Positions 7,590 through 15,932 of a stretch of DNA of 41,577 bases are shown one piece after another. The notes beneath the pieces were generated by a model. That model ran no database searches. It was given only the letters and a program-made list of their open reading frames with translations, and was not told where the DNA came from. Each line of letters opens with the position of its first letter. The first letter of the stretch is position 1. The position numbers and the translations under genes are program-made. The stretch lies in NCBI GenBank assembly GCA_963627915.1, contig CAVGCY010000066.1:1-41577 (forward strand). The letters run 5' to 3'. This DNA comes from CALACW01 sp963627915. Its GTDB lineage: Bacteria; Bacillota; Clostridia; Oscillospirales; Acutalibacteraceae.

Positions 7590-8301
7590 CTGCTGTATTT
7601 CCTCCAAGATAATTCATAATTCCTTCCGCAACGAACTGCGCAACGAACTGTCTGTATTCGCCGTCTGCAAGTTTTTTTGACTCCTCGGGATTTGAAAGAA
7701 ATCCGCACTCCACCATAACCGACGGGCGTTCGGCTCTGTATAAAAGATATATCGAATCCCCCGAGGCTTTAATCTGTCTTGTGTTATCGGGCTGCAAACC
7801 GGAAACGACCGCCGACTGTATGCATTGCGCAAGAACTCGGCTGTCATCATTATTCGCCGAATAAAAAACCTGCGTTCCGCTGTATTCGGACTCTTCATAG
7901 TAATTTTGATGAATACTGACAAGTATCGAACCGGGAGTTTCATTTACAAGAGCAAATCTGTTATGTATATCGGAAACCTTCTTTTCCCTCACACTCGAAC
8001 ACCCGGGATCGGAGATATCCGTATCGGTATCGCGAACCAAAATCGTCCTGACGCCCTTTTGCGTCAGAATATCATTTAACTTCAAAGCGATATCGAGATT
8101 GACGTCTTTTTCAAGCAGACCGTCCGCAGACACAGAACCCGGGTCTACACCGCCGTGTCCCGCGTCAATGACGATCACCGGGGCCGATTCGGTTACATTT
8201 ACGTCAATAACGGCATTTCGTTCTATATACATAACAGCAGTTAAAAAAGAAAAACAAACCGTCAGTATAACATTTAAAAATATAATATTTTTAAGCTTCA
8301 A
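7573..8301 (-). CDS. cwlD: N-acetylmuramoyl-L-alanine amidase, CwlD type
   Basis: An Amidase_3 zinc enzyme; CwlD cuts peptide side chains so that muramic-delta-lactam can form in the spore cortex. Seen: an N-terminal membrane segment (IIFLNVILTVCFSFLTAVMY), VIDAGHGG with the first zinc His, LLEKDVNL with the zinc Glu, VSIHQNYY with the second zinc His, and VMVECGFLSN with the catalytic Glu. I prefer the TTG at 8301 (242 aa), which has GAGGTGAT four bases upstream; the in-frame GTG at 8310 falls inside that site. First gene of the operon with radA. CwlD points to an endospore former. Confidence 0.9.
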   Translation of the reverse strand: MKLKNIIFLNVILTVCFSFLTAVMYIERNAVIDVNVTESAPVIVIDAGHGGVDPGSVSADGLLEKDVNLDIALKLNDILTQKGVRTILVRDTDTDISDPGCSSVREKKVSDIHNRFALVNETPGSILVSIHQNYYEESEYSGTQVFYSANNDDSRVLAQCIQSAVVSGLQPDNTRQIKASGDSIYLLYRAERPSVMVECGFLSNPEESKKLADGEYRQFVAQFVAEGIMNYLGGNTADGAEE

Positions 8302-8320
8302 GCATATCACCTCATATAAA

Positions 8321-8350
8321 TGATATGCCCGACTGCTATTTGCTTATTCT
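8321..8350 (-). promoter_or_regulatory. Possible forespore (sigma-G-like) promoter of cwlD
   Basis: On the minus strand AGAATA (8350-8345), 17 bases, then CATATCA (8327-8321), loosely like the sigma-G pattern TGMATA-N17/18-CATnnTA. No sigma-A promoter stands out before cwlD. The match is imperfect and depends on cwlD being sporulation-controlled, as in Bacillus subtilis. Confidence 0.3.
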
Positions 8351-8386
8351 AAAAAGACAAAGCCCGCCATACAAAATGACGGACTC
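8345..8386 (-). terminator. Terminator of the 41-aa peptide gene
   Basis: A 9-bp stem (8361-8369 with 8377-8385, two G-T pairs), a 7-base loop and, on the minus strand, TTTGTCTTTTT. It lies about 20 bases past the peptide stop. Confidence 0.85.
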
Positions 8387-8406
8387 CGAGTTTCATAGAG
8401 AAGCAA

Positions 8407-8532
8407 TCAGCCTGCGTACTGATCCAAAGCCTTGGAAATAGACTCAGCTATAGCGTCGTCAAAAACGCCGAGCTTAGCAAGCATCTTTACTACCTTAAGT
8501 ACCATTTTTAAAATCCAAAATACTCCGCCCAT
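8407..8532 (-). CDS. 41-aa amphipathic peptide with its own promoter and terminator
   Basis: The ORF starts MGGVFWILKMVLKVVKMLAK and ends in a more acidic half beginning LGVFDDAIAESISKALDQ. AAGGAG lies 8-9 bases before the ATG. Lysines at 9, 13, 16 and 20 fall on one face of a helix whose other face is Val, Leu, Ile, Met and Trp. There is no signal peptide cleavage site. With a good promoter and a strong terminator it is a complete monocistronic unit, which argues strongly that it is expressed. It could be a leaderless bacteriocin-like or modulin-like peptide, a membrane-associated regulator or a toxin. No family recognised. Confidence 0.65.
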   Translation of the reverse strand: MGGVFWILKMVLKVVKMLAKLGVFDDAIAESISKALDQYAG

Positions 8533-8569
8533 TGTACAAAACTCCTTTTTATTTATTATTTATATGTCC

Positions 8570-8598
8570 ATTATACACACATAATTTTAATAAATCAA
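8570..8598 (-). promoter_or_regulatory. Promoter of the 41-aa peptide gene
   Basis: On the minus strand TTGATT (8598-8593), a 17-base spacer and TATAAT (8575-8570), about 38 bases ahead of the peptide start codon. Confidence 0.8.
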
Positions 8599-8633
8599 GA
8601 CTTTTTTGACAAATTATCTTCACTTGTTAATAA

Positions 8634-9347
8634 TTATTTCGTAAGCTCGGTAACCGGCTCGGAAAATTCAATACCGTGAACGTCAACCGTAATGCTTTTG
8701 ATAACGATATCCTTTACGGGCTTATCATTTGCGTCCGTTTCATTCTCGACAATTTTATCAACAACGTCCATACCGCTCGTAACTCTGCCGAACGCGGCAT
8801 ACTGACCGTCAAGGTAAGTCGAATCGGCCTGACAGATGAAGAACTGGCTGCCGGCAGTATCGTAGCCGGAGCTTCTTGCCATTGAAATTGTGCCTCTTGT
8901 GTGACTTAAATCATTTGCCGTTCCGTTATATGCGAACTCGCCTTTAATCGTATATCCGGGACCACCAGTTCCGACTCCGTCGGGATCTCCGCCCTGAATC
9001 ATAAAGTTCTTTATAACACGATGAAACGTAAGTCCGTCATAGAATCCAGAATTTGCAAGAAAAATGAAATTCTCAACCGTATTCGGGGCTTTATCATAAT
9101 AAAGTTCTACAACAATTTTTTCACCGTCGGCCATTTTTATGGTTGCCGTCGGGTTTTCTTTAACTGCAATCTTTGTCTCGGGTTCGGACAGCGAACCCTT
9201 AGGCACGTCAATCGTCGAATAAATATCAAACGTATTTTCACCGGATTCGGGTTCATTTGATTCGCCGTTCGTATCCGACTTTGAACATGACGCAAACGCA
9301 AAAATCAGGATTACGGCTGATAACAGCGCAATGATTTTTTTAGTCAT
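8634..9347 (-). CDS. Peptidyl-prolyl cis-trans isomerase, cyclophilin-type lipoprotein
   Basis: A 237-aa lipoprotein: the signal peptide ends in the lipobox FASC (Cys about residue 21), followed by a Ser/Glu-rich linker and a cyclophilin domain with FHRVIKNFMIQGGDPDG (active-site FHR and the QGGD core) and GSQFFICQ. It probably folds proline-containing proteins outside the membrane. Its start overlaps the sugar transferase stop by 4 bases (ATGA), so they are coupled. Confidence 0.93.
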   Translation of the reverse strand: MTKKIIALLSAVILIFAFASCSKSDTNGESNEPESGENTFDIYSTIDVPKGSLSEPETKIAVKENPTATIKMADGEKIVVELYYDKAPNTVENFIFLANSGFYDGLTFHRVIKNFMIQGGDPDGVGTGGPGYTIKGEFAYNGTANDLSHTRGTISMARSSGYDTAGSQFFICQADSTYLDGQYAAFGRVTSGMDVVDKIVENETDANDKPVKDIVIKSITVDVHGIEFSEPVTELTK

Positions 9348-10723
9348 TTTTTTTCTGTCTCCTTTTTCTCTTTTTCCTCAAAGCCCTCTGTGCTCTCCTT
9401 TATAAACATAACTTTTATCGTCTGAAGGATGAGCTTGAAGTCAAGGAAAAACGTAAAATTATTTATGTACATTAAATCAAGAACAAGCTTGTCGTACGGG
9501 GTTGTATTATACTTTCCCATTATCTGCGCAAATCCCGTAAGTCCCGCCTTAACCTTTGTCCTGTACTTAAATTCGGGTACTTGTTCCGTGTACATCTTGT
9601 GATGCTCGACGCGTTCGGGTCTGGGTCCCACAACGGACATTTCGCCTTTTAAAATATTAAAAAGCTGCGGAAGCTCGTCAAGTCTCAGCTTCCTTATAAC
9701 CCGTCCGACCTTTGTAATTCTCGGATCTCTGTCCGTTGTCGGAATAACCTCGCCGTTTTTCTCCGCATTAACAATCATACTTCTGAATTTATAAATTTCA
9801 AAAACATTTTCATTAATCGTAACTCTCTTCTGCTTAAACAAAACCGGGCCGTGATCCTCGATTTTTATGGCAGCGGCGATAAGCGCAAGCAGCGGCGAAA
9901 GAACTATTATTCCCGCGACGGAAAGAAAAATATCGCATATGCGCTTGATAATTTTCTGTTCCTCGGTAAGTCCGGTATTGCGGCAGAAAAGAAGAGGAGA
10001 ATCAAACTGATGAATTTCCTGCGCGCCTCTTATGAAAATATCGGAAATACGGGGCGGAAGATAAACATCGATATTGTTGACATAACAGAACTTAAGTATA
10101 TCGTTTCGCTCCTTACTCGGAACTCGGCTGATTACGACGGCTTCATAACGTTTGACAGCCTCATAGACATCATTAAGATTACCGTCAAAAAGCTCCGTAT
10201 CGGGCTTTAAAAGTATCGATTCGCAAATAAGATACTGATCCGTACGGCTGACGAGTTTATAAATAAGCTCCTGCGCCTGATGATCGCCGTAGACAAGTAT
10301 AACCTTCTTCGGGGGAAATATCTTATTGATAACGGCCGACGCGGAAAATGTCCACAAAATCGAAACGCATATATTAATCGCCGTCAAAATAACAATAGGC
10401 CAAACGGGTGCAAACGCTCTGTGAATAAGACTTATCTGCAAATAAGCGATAAAATTAACGATAAGAACGGATATGTTCTGCGAAAGTATAATATTTGAAC
10501 GCGTATTGTAACCTATTTTAAAAGCGTCAAGAATATTAAAATTTACAATAAGTATAACAAAATATATCGCAACAAGCAAATCGCCGCCGGTTGCAAGCGG
10601 AACTTTTAAAACTCTGTTATACATACCGAACAAAACATATGCAAACGCTCCAGTCTGCAATACCACTATAAGAATGGAAAATAACGCCTTAACGGCATGT
10701 CCGAATTTTTTTCTTAGGGGCAA
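9344..10723 (-). CDS. Polyprenyl-phosphate sugar phosphotransferase (WcaJ/WbaP-type initiating transferase)
   Basis: A 459-aa membrane enzyme that moves a sugar-1-phosphate from a nucleotide sugar to undecaprenyl phosphate, the first step of many exopolysaccharide pathways. Several membrane segments fill the first 140 residues, then a Rossmann-like region (VILVYGDHQAQ), then the C-terminal bacterial sugar transferase domain: KRICDIFLSVAGIIVLSPL, VLFKQKRV, IYKFRSMI, LRLDELPQLFNILKGEMSVV, GPRPERVEH and KAGLTGFAQIMG. The start codon is a TTG with GGAGG 8 bases upstream. No other polysaccharide genes are in the window, so the sugar cannot be named. Confidence 0.93.
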   Translation of the reverse strand: MPLRKKFGHAVKALFSILIVVLQTGAFAYVLFGMYNRVLKVPLATGGDLLVAIYFVILIVNFNILDAFKIGYNTRSNIILSQNISVLIVNFIAYLQISLIHRAFAPVWPIVILTAINICVSILWTFSASAVINKIFPPKKVILVYGDHQAQELIYKLVSRTDQYLICESILLKPDTELFDGNLNDVYEAVKRYEAVVISRVPSKERNDILKFCYVNNIDVYLPPRISDIFIRGAQEIHQFDSPLLFCRNTGLTEEQKIIKRICDIFLSVAGIIVLSPLLALIAAAIKIEDHGPVLFKQKRVTINENVFEIYKFRSMIVNAEKNGEVIPTTDRDPRITKVGRVIRKLRLDELPQLFNILKGEMSVVGPRPERVEHHKMYTEQVPEFKYRTKVKAGLTGFAQIMGKYNTTPYDKLVLDLMYINNFTFFLDFKLILQTIKVMFIKESTEGFEEKEKKETEKK

Positions 10724-10859
10724 CTTCTTCGCCTCCGGTCAGGATGTGTCAGAGTAATTATATACTTTTTTTCCCTGTCAGTCAATATAAACATACAAAC
10801 ACGGGAGCAAAGCTGAAAAATTTAATAAAATCTTATAAATTAAGCCGATTACAGTCAGC

Positions 10860-10898
10860 TTAATAAAACCGCCCGGCATACAAAAAATACGCCGGGCG
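10860..10898 (-). terminator. Terminator of the GPH symporter gene
   Basis: A perfect 8-bp GC-rich stem (CGCCCGGC 10870-10877 with 10891-10898) is followed on the minus strand by GGTTTTATT. It lies about 60 bases past the symporter stop; the N gap lies between them. Confidence 0.75.
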
Positions 10899-10935
10899 AT
10901 AAAATGATTTGATAATTATTATCGGTTTTAAATAT

Positions 10936-10945
10936 NNNNNNNNNN
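10936..10945. other. Assembly gap (10 N)
   Basis: Ten unknown bases between the symporter stop (10958) and its apparent terminator. Ten N is a common scaffolding placeholder, so the true distance may differ. Confidence 0.99.
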
Positions 10946-10957
10946 GTTTAAAATCCG

Positions 10958-12553
10958 CTATTTCTTTTTCCTGTTTTCAGCGCCGCCGGCAGATTTTTTA
11001 TTCGGTGATGATACTTCTTTTTTTACCTTGCTATCAACATCCGCTGCAACGTCGGAAACCGTAACGCTCTTTCCCGCAGCAAGCTTTCTCGCTTCGATTT
11101 CGGCAACCATTTCAACCTGTCTCTTCTCCGTAATTTTATAGAAGAACATAGGAACGGCACAGGCAAACATACTGATTACGCCCGACAAGACAAGGAGATT
11201 CCAAAGGAGCGTTTTGCCATCCTCAGTAATATAAACGCCGTTTGCGGCTTCGGGGTTGATTCCCGCCCATGAGTACGAGAAAACACCGATAAACGCACCG
11301 ATAGCCATGCCGATTTTATTGATGAGCGTCTGCATTGCAAAGCATATGCCCTCGCCTCTCTCGCCTGTTTTCCATTCGAGATAATCGACGGTATCGCCTA
11401 TCATGGCATAAGTAATAATATTGTTTACGCCCTGAGGAATGCCGAGCATAACAAGACCAATAGCGGCGACAATAAGCTTCCATGTAGCGTCATATCCGAC
11501 AAAATACATAACCGCCATTACAACGCCGCCGAAAAGATGAACGACAATGTACGTCCACTTCTTCGTAAACTTCTTTGACATCCAGGGAACGAGAATGGAA
11601 GCTACAAGTCCGCCGGGAACAACGAGAAGAGTTATAAGACTGTACCAGCTTTCATTATTCAAAACATATTTTGCGAAATAAAGTCCGCCGGTATATGTAT
11701 AAACGGTTCTCGCTCCGCCGAGTACGCCCGAAATAACTATAAGCATCAGCTGTTTATTTTTAAATAAAAGCTTGAGATTATGTCCGAACGAAGGAGGAGT
11801 GGAATCGGAAATAAAACGCTCCTTTGTGTTTTTGAAGCCGTAATAAAACATAGGTATTGCGGCAACAACACACACAAGCGCACAGATGAAATATGTCCAT
11901 TTAAGAGCGTTTGCATTCTCATAAATATACTCAGGATTAACCACGCCGTCGGTTTTATACTTTGCGGTAACGGCTGACGTAATAATAGGAACAAATACGG
12001 TGACGATACCTGCGCCGAGCGTACATACAAGACGGGCAACCGTAAGAATATTGCCTCTTACAACCGTATCGTTTGTCATACATGTGGAAAGACCCCAGTA
12101 GGGAACGTCCGCTACGGTGTAAACCATACTCCAGATAACATATATAACTGAAATAATAACGAATGTCGACGTTTTCTGAGGAGCAAGGAAAGGACAGAAG
12201 CAGGCAATCGTTACAACGGCAATTGGTATTGCCATCCATCTGAGATAGGGTCTGCATTTACCCCATTTTGTCCTTGTTTTATCAACAATACTGCCCATTA
12301 TCGGGTCATTCATAGCGTCATATACTCTTGTTCCGAGCATAAGATACGCAACAGCCATAGTACCGGAAACGGTGCCTATGGTAACATTGCCGCCGAAAAG
12401 CAATGCGTCGGTCATGAAAACCGTAAGGTACGAACCGATAATCGTACAAATAAGATTCTGACCGAATCCGGCCACTGAATAAGCGACAGCTTCCTTAGGT
12501 TGAACACCCTTGCCGGGCGTCGTGCCGAAAAGCTTGTGAAGAAACTTATTCAT
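10958..12553 (-). CDS. Glycoside-pentoside-hexuronide (GPH) family sugar:cation symporter
   Basis: A 531-aa major-facilitator protein of the MelB/XynP type with about 12 membrane helices. The family signature MNDPIMGSIVDKTRTKWGK followed by CRPYLRW lies in the first third, and the helix 1 region reads VAYSVAGFGQNL. The last 50 residues are a charged, Lys- and Ser-rich cytoplasmic tail, longer than usual. It probably brings in a glycoside or oligosaccharide with Na+ or H+; no glycosidase is adjacent to suggest which. It is a single-gene transcript with its own promoter, a candidate operator and a terminator. The start ATG follows AAGGGATGATGTGA. Confidence 0.9.
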   Translation of the reverse strand: MNKFLHKLFGTTPGKGVQPKEAVAYSVAGFGQNLICTIIGSYLTVFMTDALLFGGNVTIGTVSGTMAVAYLMLGTRVYDAMNDPIMGSIVDKTRTKWGKCRPYLRWMAIPIAVVTIACFCPFLAPQKTSTFVIISVIYVIWSMVYTVADVPYWGLSTCMTNDTVVRGNILTVARLVCTLGAGIVTVFVPIITSAVTAKYKTDGVVNPEYIYENANALKWTYFICALVCVVAAIPMFYYGFKNTKERFISDSTPPSFGHNLKLLFKNKQLMLIVISGVLGGARTVYTYTGGLYFAKYVLNNESWYSLITLLVVPGGLVASILVPWMSKKFTKKWTYIVVHLFGGVVMAVMYFVGYDATWKLIVAAIGLVMLGIPQGVNNIITYAMIGDTVDYLEWKTGERGEGICFAMQTLINKIGMAIGAFIGVFSYSWAGINPEAANGVYITEDGKTLLWNLLVLSGVISMFACAVPMFFYKITEKRQVEMVAEIEARKLAAGKSVTVSDVAADVDSKVKKEVSSPNKKSAGGAENRKKK

Positions 12554-12573
12554 TCACATCATCCCTTCTTTTT

Positions 12574-12605
12574 TTATGCGTATATAATAGCATAACAAAG
12601 CATAA
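12574..12605. promoter_or_regulatory. Candidate operator of the GPH symporter gene
   Basis: TTATGC (12574-12579) and GCATAA (12590-12595) form an inverted repeat whose 10-base gap holds the -10 box; a further GCATAA lies at 12600-12605. This position would suit a repressor. The regulator is unknown. Confidence 0.35.
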
Positions 12606-12613
12606 AATTTCAA
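12584..12613 (-). promoter_or_regulatory. Promoter of the GPH symporter gene
   Basis: On the minus strand TTGAAA (12613-12608), an 18-base spacer and TATTAT (12589-12584), about 30 bases ahead of the start codon. Confidence 0.6.
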
Positions 12614-12696
12614 CAATTTTTTTAGACTTTTGTACATTTTTTTGATTTGTTTACAAATTATATATGTATATACGATAAAAAAATTGATTTTTCCTA

Positions 12697-12725
12697 TTGC
12701 AAATGCGAAAAATATATATTATAAT
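12697..12725 (+). promoter_or_regulatory. Promoter of the SRP RNA gene
   Basis: TTGCAA (12697-12702), a 17-base spacer and TATAAT (12720-12725), within 20 bases of the predicted RNA start. Confidence 0.8.
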
Positions 12726-12743
12726 ATTCAGCGTTGAATAAAG

Positions 12744-12886
12744 TTCAATTTCTGTCATGCGGCGTGTTGGTCCTGTGCGGCGGAGCGCCGTGAACCATGT
12801 CAGGCGGGGAACCGAGCAGCATTAAGCGGTATGCCCGTGCGTTACAGTTCGCCTGCACGCCGTGTGACAGAGGTTGAACTTTTTTT
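12744..12886 (+). ncRNA. ffs: Signal recognition particle RNA (4.5S / scRNA)
   Basis: The conserved SRP domain IV is clear: GTCAGG, a CGG/CCG stem closed by a GGAA tetraloop (12808-12811) and AGCAGC, which binds Ffh. The two ends pair over about 22 bases (12744-12766 with 12856-12877) and a run of seven T (12880-12886) ends it as an intrinsic terminator. The gene lies just before dnaX, the usual order in Firmicutes. The exact 5' end is uncertain by about 10 bases. Confidence 0.93.
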
Positions 12887-12901
12887 AAATAATATTTTTT
12901 A

Positions 12902-12930
12902 TTTAAACCGTATTATTAAGTAACTATACT
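12902..12930 (+). promoter_or_regulatory. Possible promoter of dnaX
   Basis: TTTAAA (12902-12907), a 17-base spacer and TATACT (12925-12930), 41 bases ahead of the dnaX start and just past the SRP RNA terminator. Confidence 0.45.
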
Positions 12931-12971
12931 GTATCGAATAAAATTAATTTTGTATTTCGGGGAGAATCGGC

Positions 12972-14921
12972 ATGTATAAGGTGCTATACAGAAAATGGAG
13001 GCCTCAGACTTTTTCGGACGTTGCGGGACAGACGCATATCACCGAAACGTTAATGAATGAAGTCAGAGAAAACCGGCTTGCCCATGCTTATCTGTTCACA
13101 GGCACAAGGGGAACAGGCAAAACCTCATGCGCGAAAATTCTTTCAAAGGCTATAAACTGTCTTCATCCCGTAAACGGCAATCCGTGCAACGAATGCGAAA
13201 TATGCAAAGGCATAGACTCGGGTTCTGTAATGGATGTTGTCGAAATAGACGCCGCCAGCAACAGAGGTATCGAGGATATCAGAGCGTTAAGGGACGAATC
13301 GGCTTTTTCGCCCGCGCAGGCAACATACCGCGTCTACATTATAGACGAGGTACACATGCTTACGATCGAGGCGTTCAACGCGCTCTTAAAAACGCTTGAG
13401 GAACCGCCCGAGCACGTTAAATTTATTCTTGCGACAACCGAGGTTCAAAAGCTCCCCTCCACAATTCTCTCGCGCTGTCAGCGTTTTGACTTCAGAAGAA
13501 TCGAATCCGAGGATATTGCAGACAGACTGATGTACGTATGTTCTCACGAGAACGCGGAAATTACCCGTGACGCGGCAATGCTCATAGCAAGAATTTCCGA
13601 CGGCGGAATGAGAGACGCGCTCTCACTTTTGGACAGATGCTTAAGTATCACGAGAAACGTTGACGCGTCTGTCGTAACCGACGCCGCCGGAATAATGAAT
13701 AAGAGCTACCTGCTGAGCATGGCGCACGCATTCAAAGAACACGATTCGTCAAAAGCTCTCGCTCTTATAGATGAACTGCACAAATCGTCATGCGACGCGG
13801 AAAGGCTGTGCTCGGAGCTTACAAATTATTTCAGAAATATACTTATTATAAAAACGTCAAAAAAACCGCAGGATATCATCATTGCCACCGACGAGGAAAT
13901 AAACGAATTAAAAGATATTTCGTCCGAATTTTCTCCCGCCGAAATATTTAATATTCTTAATATATTAAACGAAGCGTCCTCTGCTGCAAAGAGAACGCAG
14001 AACAAGCGGATTGAAGCGGAAATGGCAGTTATAAAAATCTGCGCTCCCGGCATGAACAACGATTTTCCCGCGCTCATTGCAAGAATTGAATCACTTGAAA
14101 AACAGCTGACGCAAATTAAAGCAAATCCGCCGGCTCTCGGTGAACAAAAATACAATATCCGCACCGAAAGAAAAGAATTGACTTATGACAACCACGTTTT
14201 AAACGACAGCCGAAATGCGGATTCCGGCATACAGTCCGCAGATCATACTCAGAAGCAATCAGACGAAAAATCATTACCTTTTGAAGGTACGCAAAAAGAA
14301 GATTTTCATCCGTCGTTTGATAATATTCCGGAATACAACGATTCTCCGGCTGTGTTCGGCGATATCGGCAGGGATAATAACGAATCCCTCCCGTTCGGCG
14401 ATATCGGCAAAGATAACAGCGAATCCCTTCCGTTTGACGATATACCGGCTTCTGATGAAGAGTCGCTCCCGTTTGATTCCGGCGGCTTTTCCGACGGCGA
14501 GATACTTCCGTTCGGCTCAAACGACGCGCCCGATGAAACGTTTGATATAAACAGTCTGCCGTTTGACGACGATTCGCATGATTACGAGGACGAAACGGTT
14601 TTCACCGAAAACCGAGATAATTCGCCCCCGTTTGATTCCGACAAGCCCGTGCAGACCGACCGTCAGGAAAGACCGTCCGGCAGCGATATGAAAATATGGA
14701 CCGATATAATAATGGAATGCGAACGAACATGCAAACCGCTTATCGGAATGCTTTTAAATACTACCGCGGTTATCGGTTCAAACGTTATCACCATCGGCAA
14801 TTACAATCATCTTCTGCCGTCGCTTTTAACTCAGAAGGTTTTTTCGGACGCAATCGAACAAGCGGCAAAAAACGTAACGGGTATTGACTTTAGCGTCAGA
14901 TTGGCAGATAATAATGGATAA
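12972..14921 (+). CDS. dnaX: DNA polymerase III subunit gamma/tau
   Basis: A 649-aa clamp-loader ATPase. The N-terminal part is canonical: YRKWRPQTFSDVAGQ, Walker A GTRGTGKTSCAK, zinc-binding cysteines (CLHPVNGNPCNECEIC), EIDAASNRGIEDIR, Walker B YIIDEVHML, and LSRCQRFDFRRI. After about residue 415 it becomes a long acidic, probably disordered stretch with seven copies of an (S/I)(L/P)PF motif ending at residues 437, 475, 488, 501, 514, 531 and 554, then a folded C-terminal segment (MKIWTDIIMECE onward) resembling the tau tail. It heads the dnaX - ybaB - recR set. A shorter gamma form made by frameshifting was not evident. Confidence 0.96.
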   Translation: MYKVLYRKWRPQTFSDVAGQTHITETLMNEVRENRLAHAYLFTGTRGTGKTSCAKILSKAINCLHPVNGNPCNECEICKGIDSGSVMDVVEIDAASNRGIEDIRALRDESAFSPAQATYRVYIIDEVHMLTIEAFNALLKTLEEPPEHVKFILATTEVQKLPSTILSRCQRFDFRRIESEDIADRLMYVCSHENAEITRDAAMLIARISDGGMRDALSLLDRCLSITRNVDASVVTDAAGIMNKSYLLSMAHAFKEHDSSKALALIDELHKSSCDAERLCSELTNYFRNILIIKTSKKPQDIIIATDEEINELKDISSEFSPAEIFNILNILNEASSAAKRTQNKRIEAEMAVIKICAPGMNNDFPALIARIESLEKQLTQIKANPPALGEQKYNIRTERKELTYDNHVLNDSRNADSGIQSADHTQKQSDEKSLPFEGTQKEDFHPSFDNIPEYNDSPAVFGDIGRDNNESLPFGDIGKDNSESLPFDDIPASDEESLPFDSGGFSDGEILPFGSNDAPDETFDINSLPFDDDSHDYEDETVFTENRDNSPPFDSDKPVQTDRQERPSGSDMKIWTDIIMECERTCKPLIGMLLNTTAVIGSNVITIGNYNHLLPSLLTQKVFSDAIEQAAKNVTGIDFSVRLADNNG

Positions 14922-14956
14922 GAAAAAAATATATTTATATATTTCGGAGGTCTAAA

Positions 14957-15298
14957 ATGAAAGCAAGAATCCCCAACCAGAATCAGGGAAACATGATGCA
15001 GAAAATACAGAAAATGCAGGAGGAAATGGCTCGTATCCAGTCGCAGGTCGAGGAGACAGAGTTTACCGCAAGCGCGGGAGGCGGAGCGGTCGAGGTTACC
15101 GTTACGGGAAAATACGAAGTTAAGTCCGTCAACATAAAACCCGAAGTTGTCGACCCTGAGGATATCGAAATGCTTGAGGATTTACTCATAGCTTCGCTCA
15201 ATGAAGCGATAAGAAAGGCAAGCGACGCAATGGACAGCGAAATGGGAAAGGTTACGGGCGGACTCAATATCCCGGGAATGCCCGGCGGTCTTTTCTGA
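14957..15298 (+). CDS. YbaB/EbfC family nucleoid-associated protein
   Basis: A 113-aa protein that matches the family over its length: NMMQKIQKMQEEMARIQSQV (helix), GGGAVEVTVTGKYEVKSVNI, DPEDIEMLEDLL and a Met/Gly-rich end. Members are dimeric DNA-binding proteins, nearly always between dnaX and recR as here. CGGAGG lies 8 bases before the ATG. Confidence 0.94.
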   Translation: MKARIPNQNQGNMMQKIQKMQEEMARIQSQVEETEFTASAGGGAVEVTVTGKYEVKSVNIKPEVVDPEDIEMLEDLLIASLNEAIRKASDAMDSEMGKVTGGLNIPGMPGGLF

Positions 15299-15304
15299 TA
15301 AATT

Positions 15305-15904
15305 ATGAATTATAACGTTCTACCGCTTCAGAAGCTTACCGAACAATTTGAACGAATGCCCGGAATAGGCAGAAAAACGGCGCAGCGACTTTCCTTTTAT
15401 ATCCTTTCGCTGCCTAAGGAAGAAGCAAGGAAAATTTCAGCCGCGATAGATGACGCAGTCGAAAAAATTCACAGATGCGCGCTCTGCTGCAATCTTACCG
15501 AAGATGAATTATGCCCCATTTGCTCAAACGAGCTGCGGGATAAAACAACCGTATGCGTCGTCGAGGACTCTCAGGATCTCTTGGCTGTTGAGAAAACAGG
15601 CGCGTACAAGGGCGTTTATCACGTTCTGCACGGCGCAATATCGCCGCTGGACGGAATAGGCCCCGATCAGCTTACAGTGCGTGAGCTTTTGTCCCGCGTT
15701 GCGGAAAATAACATAAACGAGGTAATCCTCGCCACGAACTCCGATATTGAGGGTGAAGCCACCGCCATGTATATCGCAAAGCTGCTTAAGCCTTTCAATA
15801 TAAAGACTACGCGTCTTGCGTTCGGCATTCCCGTAGGCTCCGACTTACAGTATGCCGACGGAGTAACGCTTTCAAAAGCTCTTGAGGGCAGACAGACTCT
15901 ATGA
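15305..15904 (+). CDS. recR: Recombination protein RecR
   Basis: A 199-aa protein of RecFOR repair, loading RecA at gaps. It has a helix-hairpin-helix (MPGIGRKTAQRLSFY), the zinc-finger cysteines C58, C61, C70 and C73, and a Toprim domain (VCVVEDSQDLLAVE). The end LAFGIPVGSDLQYADGVTL is typical of the family. It starts 6 bases after ybaB. Confidence 0.96.
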   Translation: MNYNVLPLQKLTEQFERMPGIGRKTAQRLSFYILSLPKEEARKISAAIDDAVEKIHRCALCCNLTEDELCPICSNELRDKTTVCVVEDSQDLLAVEKTGAYKGVYHVLHGAISPLDGIGPDQLTVRELLSRVAENNINEVILATNSDIEGEATAMYIAKLLKPFNIKTTRLAFGIPVGSDLQYADGVTLSKALEGRQTL

Positions 15905-15932
15905 TAATTTATATTTTACAGGAGGAATAAAC

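Noticed and set aside
14116..14520. 134-aa open frame antisense to dnaX
   Set aside because: It is a shadow of the repetitive dnaX tail; no ribosome site, promoter or recognisable domain, while the dnaX frame is clearly real.
15882..15932. Longer start for the sugar kinase
   Set aside because: It overlaps recR and has no ribosome site; GGAGG supports the ATG at 15933.
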